Shown here: positions 1-6,700 of the stretch, piece after piece
How the letters are laid out: each line of letters starts with the position of its first letter
How positions within the stretch are numbered: position 1 is the stretch's first letter
Assembly: GCA_029258695.1 (NCBI GenBank)
Contig: JARIBR010000065.1
Span: 1 to 8,637, forward strand
Length of the DNA: 8,637 nucleotides
Origin: Quadrisphaera sp.
Lineage (GTDB): Bacteria; Actinomycetota; Actinomycetes; Actinomycetales; Quadrisphaeraceae
Direction of reading: 5' to 3'
The notes under the pieces: model-generated
What the model was told of the DNA's origin: nothing
The model's input: the letters and a program-made list of their open reading frames with translations, nothing else
The model's database searches: none
Translations under genes and position numbers: made by a program

Positions 1-401
1 GCGACGGCCTCGTCGACGCCGCCCACGACCTCTCCGACGGCGGACTGGCGATCGCCCTCGTGGAGTCGTGCCTGCGCTACGGCGTCGGCGCGCGGGTGTG
101 GCTGGGCGAGCTGTGCGAGCGGGACGGGATCGACGCGGCGACCGCGCTGTTCTCGGAGTCCGTGGCCCGGGCCGTCGTCGCCGTGCCGCGCAGCGAGGAG
201 GTGCGCTTCACGGACGTGTGCACCGCCCGCGGCGTGCCGCACCTGCGCATCGGCGTGACCGACACGGGGGACGGCACCGGCGGCGGTGATGCCGGCCCCA
301 CCCTCGACGTCCAGGGCCTGTTCACGCTGAGCCTCGCCGAGCTGGCCGCGGCCCGCGACGCCACGCTGCCCGCGGCGCTGGGCCGGGTGCTCCCCGCCTG
401 A
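1..401 (+). CDS. purL: Phosphoribosylformylglycinamidine synthase subunit PurL, C-terminal fragment
   Basis: This is the last 132 residues of PurL, the ATP-dependent enzyme that converts FGAR to FGAM (step 4 of purine synthesis, with PurQ and PurS in the small-subunit type). The reading frame is open from base 3, and the 5' part of the gene lies outside the window. The AIRS-family motif [14 protein letters not shown] is visible near the left edge, followed by a glycine-rich GVGARV and the segment [19 protein letters not shown], typical of the second AIRS-C domain of actinobacterial PurL. TGA at 399-401 ends the gene. The next gene downstream is on the opposite strand, so purL is cut off from the other pur genes here. 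The family assignment rests on recognised motifs and on the purF/purM neighbourhood. The start and the upstream catalytic domains cannot be assessed. Confidence 0.95.
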   Translation, partial: DGLVDAAHDLSDGGLAIALVESCLRYGVGARVWLGELCERDGIDAATALFSESVARAVVAVPRSEEVRFTDVCTARGVPHLRIGVTDTGDGTGGGDAGPTLDVQGLFTLSLAELAAARDATLPAALGRVLPA

Positions 402-405
402 CCCG

Positions 406-412
406 GCAGCCG
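406..412 (+). repeat. Left copy of a 7-bp direct repeat flanking the methyltransferase gene
   Basis: GCAGCCG begins 5 bp after the purL stop. The same heptamer occurs at 1288-1294, where its last G is the first base of the GTG start of the SCP_3-like gene. Similarity continues imperfectly for 15 bases (12 of 15 identical). The two copies bound the methyltransferase gene. A repeat this short in GC-rich DNA may be coincidence. Confidence 0.35.
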
Positions 413-429
413 CCCCGGGCACCGCGGGG
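413..429. terminator. Weak GC hairpin between convergent purL and methyltransferase genes
   Basis: CCCCG at 413-417 can pair with CGGGG at 425-429 across a 7-base loop. It lies in the 34-bp gap between two convergent stop codons, where a bidirectional terminator would be expected. The stem is only 5 bp and has no T-tract on either side. In DNA of this composition such stems arise easily, so this is a tentative call. Confidence 0.2.
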
Positions 430-435
430 ACGGGT

Positions 436-1284
436 TCAGACCGCCGTCGTCGTCCCCTCGACGACGGCGGCGTAGGCCCTCACGACGTCGCGCTTCGACA
501 GGCTCGTGTGCGCCGTGTTCATGTTCTCCAGGAAGCCGAGGTCGAGCAGCTCGAACCGCTGCCGGACCCCCGCGGTGAGGGGCCGGACGAACCAGTGGCT
601 CCCGCGCGTCACCGAGGCGACGTCCCGCGGCGAGAAGCGTGACCCCACCTGGGGGATGGTGAACTCGTACTCCTCGCGCAGGTGCTCGAGCCGTTCCGGG
701 CCGACCCGTGAGAGGTGGCAGTGCCTCATCGTGAAGTCCGGGTGGCTGTCGGGGCGCACCACCTTCGTGCGGGGCGGCTCCCGCCGCTCCCAGACCTGGA
801 AGACGGCCTTGACGGTCCGTGGCCTTCCGTCCGCGTCGTGGAAGTCCTCGCAGTCCATCGACGTGAGGAGGTGGAAGCGCTCGTCGACCCGGTCCTGGAA
901 GGTGTACTTGTTGAAGCTCCGGGGAAGGACGAGGGCGACGGCGTCGGCGAAGGAGCACGCCCGGTCGAGGAAGGCCATGGCGAGCGCCGCCCGCTGCCCG
1001 AAGGGAGGGTTCCCGATGACGAGCGTGCGACCGCTGCGGCGCGAGGGTGACCACGTGAGGAAGTCGGCCCTCACGACGTCGTCGGCGCGCGGGTCCACGT
1101 CGACCCCGAGGCGACGGCCGGCGGGGAGCAGGCGGAGGAACGAGCCGTCACCGGCGCTCGGCTCGATGACGAGCGAGAAGCCGCCGAGCCCCAGCGTCTC
1201 GTCCGTCAGCGCGACGCACCGCTGCGCCAGCGGCGCGTCGGTGAAGTACTGCTCCGTGCCCACGGTGCGCTTCACGGGTGCCAT
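436..1284 (-). CDS. Class I SAM-dependent methyltransferase, M.TaqI-like (putative N6-adenine, DNA)
   Basis: A 282-residue protein with the motif order of gamma-class amino-methyltransferases. It has EQYFTD (motif X-like, residues 11-16), VIEPSAGDGSFL (SAM-binding motif I, 39-50), GVDVDP (motif II, 60-65), ADFLTW (73-78) and IGNPPFG (catalytic motif IV, 90-96). The run ADFLTW followed by IGNPPFG closely resembles M.TaqI's ADFLLW followed by LGNPPYG. The C-terminal ~110 residues (from about 171) are too short for a full TaqI-type recognition domain and contain conserved-looking stretches such as FTIPQVGSRFSPRD (208-221). The ATG at 1284 is chosen because it sits just before EQYFTD and no in-frame start is credible upstream; there is no clear Shine-Dalgarno. 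Its ATG is only 9 bp from the divergent SCP_3 start. No endonuclease gene is adjacent, so it looks solitary. NPPF also occurs in RNA adenine methyltransferases, so an RNA target is possible. The product class is fairly certain; the target base and site are inference. Confidence 0.8.
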   Translation of the reverse strand: MAPVKRTVGTEQYFTDAPLAQRCVALTDETLGLGGFSLVIEPSAGDGSFLRLLPAGRRLGVDVDPRADDVVRADFLTWSPSRRSGRTLVIGNPPFGQRAALAMAFLDRACSFADAVALVLPRSFNKYTFQDRVDERFHLLTSMDCEDFHDADGRPRTVKAVFQVWERREPPRTKVVRPDSHPDFTMRHCHLSRVGPERLEHLREEYEFTIPQVGSRFSPRDVASVTRGSHWFVRPLTAGVRQRFELLDLGFLENMNTAHTSLSKRDVVRAYAAVVEGTTTAV

Positions 1285-1287
1285 GAT

Positions 1288-1294
1288 GCAGCCG
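1288..1294 (+). repeat. Right copy of the 7-bp direct repeat at the methyltransferase/SCP junction
   Basis: GCAGCCG, identical to 406-412, spans the 3' part of the 9-bp spacer between the two divergent start codons and includes the G of the GTG start. Deleting one repeat unit plus the intervening DNA (882 bp) would join purL to the SCP_3 gene with a 10-bp gap. That equals the gap between the SCP_3 gene and the following membrane-protein gene. Confidence 0.35.
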
Positions 1295-1674
1295 TGCCGG
1301 CCCGACGACGCGTCGACGCCCTCGACGGCCAGGAGGCGGTGAGCTCCTGGCGCCGCGCCGCCGAGCACGACCAGGCGCCGCCGCCGCGCCGGGTCGTGGC
1401 CACCGCGGTGCGGTGGAGCCTCGAGGAGCTCGCCGAGCGCGCCCCCGGCGGCGCGGTGGAGGTGAGGGTGGCGCCCTTCGGCGTGGCCCAGTGCCTCGAG
1501 GGCTCGCGCCACACCCGCGGCACCCCGCCCAACGTCGTCGAGACCGACGCGCCGACGTGGCTCGCCCTGGTCACCGGCCGCCTCGCGTGGGACGACGCGG
1601 TGGCCTCCGGGGCGGTGCGGGCCAGCGGCACCCGCGCCGATCTCCGCGCGGTGCTCCCGCTGGCCGCCGGGTAG
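1294..1674 (+). CDS. Bacterial sterol-carrier-like protein (SCP_3 family)
   Basis: A 126-residue soluble protein recognised from the actinobacterial SCP_3 family, a bacterial relative of the SCP2 lipid-binding fold. Characteristic stretches are VEVRVAPFGVAQCLEG (residues 55-70), RHTRGTPPNVVETD (72-85), TWLALVTGRLAW (88-99) and VRASGTRADL (108-117). Length is normal for the family. The GTG start gives the usual MPxRRRVD-type N-terminus. No Shine-Dalgarno precedes it, because the start lies 9 bp from the divergent methyltransferase ATG, which suggests leaderless translation. A CATGAT hexamer at 1282-1287, 6 bp before the GTG, would fit a -10 element for a leaderless transcript, but this is weak evidence. 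The family commonly sits beside purF in actinomycetes. No ligand or biochemical role is known to me, so any lipid or small-molecule binding is inferred from the fold. Confidence 0.85.
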   Translation: MPARRRVDALDGQEAVSSWRRAAEHDQAPPPRRVVATAVRWSLEELAERAPGGAVEVRVAPFGVAQCLEGSRHTRGTPPNVVETDAPTWLALVTGRLAWDDAVASGAVRASGTRADLRAVLPLAAG

Positions 1675-1684
1675 CGTCGGGGCC

Positions 1685-1990
1685 GTGGACGAGCCGGAGC
1701 AGACCCCCTCGGTGGGGCCGCAGAGCACGTGGCGCCCGGTGGTCAAGCGCCCCCGCTTCGGGGTCTTCATCCTCACCGGGGTGCTCGCGGCCGTGGTGGT
1801 CGCCGGCGTGGTCACCCTCGTCTTCGCCCGGCCCGGCGGGCGCGACGGCGTCGACTACGGGCTCGGCCAGGTCTTCGGCTACCTCGCCGCGATCCTCGGG
1901 ATCGTCGGGGCGCTGCTCGGGGGCCTGGCCGCGAGCCTCGCCGCGAGCCGCGTCGAGCGGCGCCGTCGCCGCCAGGCCGCCCGACGCTGA
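1685..1990 (+). CDS. Small two-helix membrane protein, conserved next to purF in actinomycetes
   Basis: A 101-residue protein of unknown function. An acidic, proline-containing N-terminus (residues 1-22) is followed by two hydrophobic segments, about 26-48 (FGVFILTG...VVTLVF) and about 63-87 (VFGYLAAILGIVGALLGG...). They are separated by a short polar GGRDGVDYG loop. The tail RRRRRQAARR is strongly basic. By the positive-inside rule the tail, and probably also the N-terminus, would be cytoplasmic, giving a helical hairpin. No signal peptide or catalytic motif is visible. The GTG start at 1685 follows a weak GGGG (1679-1682) and lies 10 bp after the SCP_3 stop, so the two genes are probably co-transcribed. 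I recall similar small membrane proteins at this locus in other actinomycetes but cannot name a characterised member. Confidence 0.75.
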   Translation: MDEPEQTPSVGPQSTWRPVVKRPRFGVFILTGVLAAVVVAGVVTLVFARPGGRDGVDYGLGQVFGYLAAILGIVGALLGGLAASLAASRVERRRRRQAARR

Positions 1991-2028
1991 CCAACCGCTG
2001 ACCGCCGGGCGACCACCCGCTGGCCCAG
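1985..2028. promoter_or_regulatory. Four 11-bp direct repeats upstream of purF (candidate operator)
   Basis: Units begin at 1985, 1996, 2007 and 2018, exactly 11 bp apart. The first 8 bases read CGCTGACC, CGCTGACC, GGGCGACC and CGCTGGCC. Units 1 and 2 are identical, unit 4 differs at one base and unit 3 keeps GACC. The array starts within the stop region of the membrane-protein gene and ends 48 bp before the purF GTG. One-helical-turn direct repeats are typical binding sites of OmpR/PhoB-family response regulators. The GCTGACC core shares 5 of 7 bases with the Streptomyces PhoP box GTTCACC. Function is inferred only, and the DNA is GC-rich enough for partial repeats to arise by chance. Confidence 0.3.
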
Positions 2029-2076
2029 CTCGGGCACGAGCAGGGGAGGGCGCCTGCGCTGTGGGACCATGACGGC

Positions 2077-3726
2077 GTGGCTCGCGGCGACGGACGGCTC
2101 ACCCATGACCTCATCCCCGGCGAGAAGGGCCCGCAGGACGCCTGCGGGGTCTTCGGCATCTGGGCCCCCGGCGAGGAGGTCGCCAAGCTCATCTACTTCG
2201 GGCTCTACGCCCTGCAGCCCCGCGGGCAGGAGTCCGCGGGCATCGCGGCGTCCAGCGGCTCGCAGATCCTCGTCTACAAGGACATGGGCCTGGTCAGCCA
2301 GGTCTTCGACGAGTCCGCGCTCCAGGGCCTCAAGGGCTACGTGGGCATCGGCCACACCCGCTACTCCACGACGGGGGCCAGCCAGTGGGCCAACGCCCAG
2401 CCGACGCTGGGCGACACGGCGGGGGGCACCGTCGCCCTGGCGCACAACGGCAACCTCACGAACACCGCGACGCTGAGGACGCTCGTCGACGCCCGGTACG
2501 GGGCCCCGGGCGACAGCGAGGTGGCGCGGGGCAACACCACCGACACCGCGCTGGTCACCGCGCTGCTCGCCGGCGACCCGGACCACACGCTGGAGGCCAC
2601 CGCGCTGGAGGTCCTGCCCCACCTCGAGGGCGCATTCTCGCTGGTGTTCATGGACGAGACCACGCTCTACGCCGCCCGCGACCGCCACGGGGTGCGCCCG
2701 CTGGTGCTCGGGCGCCTGCAGGGCGGCTGGGTGGTGGCCTCCGAGACGGCCGCCCTGGACATCGTGGGAGCCACCGTGGTGCGCGAGGTCGAGCCCGGGG
2801 AGCTCATCGCCATCGACGCCGACGGGCTGCGCCGCTCGCGCTTCGCGCAGGCCGCGCCCGCCGGGTGCGTCTTCGAGTACGTCTACCTCGCGCGTCCCGA
2901 CACCACCATCAGCGGACGCGGCACGCACGCCGCCCGCGGGGAGATGGGCCGGCGCCTCGCCGCGGAGCACCCCGTCGACGCGGACCTCGTCATCCCGACC
3001 CCGGAGTCCGGCACCCCGGCGGCCATCGGCTACGCCACCGCCTCGGGCATCCCCTACGGCCAGGGCCTGGTGAAGAACGCCTACGTGGGCCGCACGTTCA
3101 TCCAGCCCTCGGACACCATCCGCCAGCTCGGCATCCGCCTCAAGCTCAACCCCCTGCGGGAGGTCATCGCCGGCAAGCGCCTGGTCGTCGTCGACGACTC
3201 GATCGTGCGCGGCAACACCCAGCGGGCGCTGGTGCGGATGCTGCGCGAGGCCGGCGCCGCGGAGGTGCACGTGCGCATCTCCTCGCCGCCCATCACGTGG
3301 CCGTGCTTCTACGGCATCGACTTCGCCTCCCGGGCCGAGCTCATCGCCTCGGGCATGGACGTCGAGGAGGTCCGGGCCAACCTGGGAGCCGACTCCCTCG
3401 GCCACCTCTCCCTCGACGGGATGGTCGCGGCGACCGAGCAGCCGGCCGAGAACCTGTGCACCGCCTGCTTCACGGGCCGCTACCCCGCCGGGCTGCCCGA
3501 CGACGTGGCGCTCATGGGGCACGTCGGCACCGGTGACGGCGCCCCGGCCGACGTGCTGGCACCGCCGTCGGCAGCCACGCTCGACCCCGTGGAGCACGTC
3601 GCCGGGCAGGAGGCCATGGAGCTGGTCCTGGACGGCGTCGGTGCCGGCGCGTCCCCGGAGCCGGACGACCTGCCGGCGTCACCGCCGCCGGCGGGGCGGG
3701 CCGGGGTGTCGGCAGCGCGGCGATGA
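2077..3726 (+). CDS. purF: Amidophosphoribosyltransferase PurF
   Basis: PurF makes 5-phosphoribosylamine from PRPP and glutamine, the committed step of purine synthesis. The 549-residue protein begins at GTG 2077, giving the usual xARGDGRLTHDLIPGEKGPQDA leader. This leader would be cleaved to expose the nucleophile Cys23 of CGVFG. The N-terminal Ntn glutaminase (about 23-260) shows RYSTTG (95-100) and NGNL (124-127). The phosphoribosyltransferase domain holds the PRPP loop VVVDDSIVRGNT (370-381). Cys264, Cys410, Cys461 and Cys464 (CxxC) match the four 4Fe-4S ligands of the Bacillus-type enzyme. Two oddities are Pro48 in LQPRGQESAG, where family members normally have LQHRGQ, and a Pro/Ala/Gly-rich tail of about 75 residues after the last conserved block. 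A weak GGGA (2063-2066) precedes the start; an ATG at 2069 is out of frame. The stop overlaps the next gene by 4 bp (ATGA). Confidence 0.97.
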   Translation: MARGDGRLTHDLIPGEKGPQDACGVFGIWAPGEEVAKLIYFGLYALQPRGQESAGIAASSGSQILVYKDMGLVSQVFDESALQGLKGYVGIGHTRYSTTGASQWANAQPTLGDTAGGTVALAHNGNLTNTATLRTLVDARYGAPGDSEVARGNTTDTALVTALLAGDPDHTLEATALEVLPHLEGAFSLVFMDETTLYAARDRHGVRPLVLGRLQGGWVVASETAALDIVGATVVREVEPGELIAIDADGLRRSRFAQAAPAGCVFEYVYLARPDTTISGRGTHAARGEMGRRLAAEHPVDADLVIPTPESGTPAAIGYATASGIPYGQGLVKNAYVGRTFIQPSDTIRQLGIRLKLNPLREVIAGKRLVVVDDSIVRGNTQRALVRMLREAGAAEVHVRISSPPITWPCFYGIDFASRAELIASGMDVEEVRANLGADSLGHLSLDGMVAATEQPAENLCTACFTGRYPAGLPDDVALMGHVGTGDGAPADVLAPPSAATLDPVEHVAGQEAMELVLDGVGAGASPEPDDLPASPPPAGRAGVSAARR

Positions 3727-6700
3727 GCGCCGCCTACGTCCGCTCCCCGGCGCTGCGCGGGTCCGTGCTGGCCTTCGCGGCCGAGGACGACGTCTGGGTG
3801 GCGCGGCTGCCCGAGGTCGCCGGCGACGGCAGCGGGGACGGCAGCGCCGTGCGGGCGTGGCGCCTCAGCGACGACCGGGTGCCGGTCAAGGACGTGGCGC
3901 TCTCGCCCGACGGCGCGCACGTCGCGTGGGTCTCGGTGCTCGACGGCGAGCCGGAGGTCCGCGTCGCCCCGGCGGGCGGGGGCCCCGCGCGGCGCCTGAC
4001 GTGGTGGGGCGACGCCACCACCCGGGTCCTGGGGTGGAGCCCCGACGGCCGGGTCGTCGCCGCCTCCGCGGTGGGCGAGCCGTTCCGCTCGCGCACGTGG
4101 GCGTGGGCCCTGCCCCTGGGCGACCAGCGGCCGGAGCGGCTGCCATACGGGCCGGTCTCCGGCATCGCGTGGTCGTCCACCGGCGCCCTCGCGCTCGCCA
4201 CCGGCCGCGGCGGTCGCCCGGAGTACTCGTGGTGGAAGCGCTACCGCGGCGGCACCGCCTCACGGCTGTGGGTGAACCCGGCCGGCGACGACGCCGACGG
4301 CCTCGAGCCGCTGCGGGTCGCCGGCGGCGGAGGCGGCGCGCCCCTGGACGGTCAGGTGGTCCGGCCGATGTGGGTGGGGGATCGGCTCGCGTTCCTCTCC
4401 GACCACGAGGGCCACGGCAACGTCTACTCCTGCCTGGCCGACGGCTCCGACCTGCGCCGCCACACCGACCACGAGGGCTTCTACGCCCGTCACGCCGCGA
4501 GCGACGGGCAGCGCGTGGTCCACGTGCACGGCGGAGACCTGTGGGTGCTCGACGGCCTCGCCGCCGACTCGGTGGCGCGCCGCCTCGACGTGGACGTCGC
4601 CGGCCCCGCCAGCGCCCGCGCCCCGCGGCCCCTGACGATCGACGAGGTGCGCTCCGGGCTCGACGCGGTGAGCGTCGACGCCACCGGGCGGTCCTCGCTC
4701 GTCGGGGTGCGCGGCGCCGTCCACCGCCTCACCCACCGGGGCGGCCCGGCCCCCGTGGTCGCCGCCGAGCCCGGCGTCCGGACGCGGCTGCCCGTGGCCC
4801 TGCGCGGGGGCGCCGCGTGGGTCTCCGACGCCGGGGGGCGCGACGCCGTGGTGGTCACCGACGCCGGCGGCGGGCAGCGCCGGCTGGCCGAGGGCCGGCT
4901 GGGGCGCGTGCTCGACCTCGCGGCCTCGCCGGACGGGCGGTGGCTGGCGGCGGCCACGCACGACGGCCGCGTCGTCCTGCTCGGCCTCGAGGGCGCCGAG
5001 GCCCCCTCCGGGGAGCGCACCGTGGCGACCGTCACGGCCGACGCCGCGCAGGGCCTGACCTTCTCACCCGACTCGAGATGGCTCGCGTGGAGCGCCGCGC
5101 AGGCTCCCGAGCAGCTCAGCTCGGTGTTCCTCGCCCGCGTCGAGCCCCCCGATGCCGCCGACGAGCCCGCTGATGGCGGCGCCCCCGCCGGCAACACCGC
5201 TGCCCAGGTGGTGGCCGTGACGCCGGTGCGCTTCGGCGACACCGAGCCGACCTTCACGCGCGACGGCAAGCACCTCGCGCTGTTCTCGCGCCGGACCTTC
5301 GACCCCGTCTACGACGAGCACGTCTTCGAGCTCTCCTTCCCCGTCGCGACCCGGCCCTTCCTCGTGCCGCTCGCCGCGGGCACCGCACCGCCGTCCGCCC
5401 CCGAGCTCGACGGCGCCCCCGCGTCCGCGCCGGTCGCCGACGGCAGCGCCGGCGCCAGCCAGGCACCGGGCGCCCCAGCCCCCGGGGCGCCGTCCGCCGC
5501 TCACGCTGACGTCAGCGACCTCGCCGCTGCGCTGGTCGACGGCATCGCCGAGGTGGTCGTGGACGTCGACCACCTGGCCGACCGGCTGGTGCCCGCTCCC
5601 GTGCCGGCCGGGCGGCTGACCTCGCTGCACGCCGTGGCCGGCGGGGCGTCCGGCGGCCTGGTCTGGTTGCGCCACCCCCTGGGCGGTGCCACCGGCGAGA
5701 GCCAGCCCGACGCCGCAGCCGCGGGCACCGGTCCGGCGCCGCGCCCGGTCCTGGAACGTCTGGACCTCGCCACGGGCACCACGGTGGTGCTCCGCGAGGG
5801 CGTCGACGCGGTATGGGTCAGCGGCGACGGCCAGCGCCTCGTGGTCCGCGACGGCGAGGCGCTGCGGGTCCTGCCCGCCGCCGCGCCCGTCCCCGAGGGC
5901 GACGCGAGCGGCGCCGTGGTCGACGTCGACCTCGAGCGCCTGCGCGTCCACCTCGACCCAGTTGCGGAGTGGACGCAGATGTTCGACGAGGCCGTGCGCC
6001 TCATGGCGGAGAACTTCTGGGCCCCCGACATGGCCGGGGTGGACTGGGACGCCGTCGCCCAGCGATACCGGCCGCTGGTGGCGAGGGTCGCGACCCCCGA
6101 CGACCTCGTCGACCTGCTCTGGGAGACGCAGGCCGAGCTGGGCACCTCCCACGCCTACGTCATGCCGCCCGCGGACACCGCCCGCGACGCCCGCCGCCTG
6201 GGCTTCCTCGGCGCTGACCTCGAGCGCGGTGACGACGGCACCTGGCAGGTGTCACGCGTGCTGCCCGGGGAGTCCTCGGACGGCAGGGCGCGCTCGCCGC
6301 TCGCCGCTCCGGGGGTGGCCGCTCGCGGCGGCGACGTGGTGGTCAGCGTCGACGGGGTCCCCGTGGACCCCGACCTCGGCCCCGCACCCGCGCTGGTCGG
6401 CGCTGCGCAGCGTCCGGTGGCCCTGGAGCTCGAGCGCGGCGGCGTGCGGCGCACCGTCGTGGTCGTCCCGCTGGCCGACGAGCGGCCGCTGCGCTACCAG
6501 GACGCGGTGGCCGCGCGCCGCGCCGCCGTGACCGCGGCGTCCGGCGGGCGGGCGGGATACCTGCACGTCCCGGACATGATGGGTCAGGGCTGGGCGCAGC
6601 TGCACCGCGACCTGCGCACCGAGGTCCGCCGCGACGCCCTCGTGCTCGACGTGCGCGACAACTCCGGCGGCCACACCTCGCAGCTCGTCGTCGAGCGGGT

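Noticed and set aside
1285..1815. Upstream extension of the methyltransferase frame through the SCP_3 gene and into the membrane-protein gene
   Set aside because: The methyltransferase motifs begin just after the ATG at 1284. The extension lies antisense to two conserved genes and has no methyltransferase-like sequence.
2069..2071. ATG 8 bp upstream as an alternative purF start
   Set aside because: It is out of frame with PurF. The GTG at 2077 gives the conserved N-terminal leader of actinobacterial PurF.
1879..3597. Long open frame on the minus strand opposite purF
   Set aside because: It mirrors purF codon periodicity in GC-rich DNA, has no recognisable motifs, and its His/Arg/Gly-rich composition is typical of antisense shadow frames.
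3533..5173. Long plus-strand open frame in another phase across the purF end and the tricorn start
   Set aside because: It is extremely Arg/Pro/Gly-rich and fully overlaps recognised coding sequence.
5504..5517. Perfect 14-bp palindrome CGCTGACGTCAGCG in the tricorn gene
   Set aside because: It lies inside coding sequence for the low-complexity linker. A palindrome of this size is expected by chance about once in several kb of GC-rich DNA, and no regulatory context supports it.
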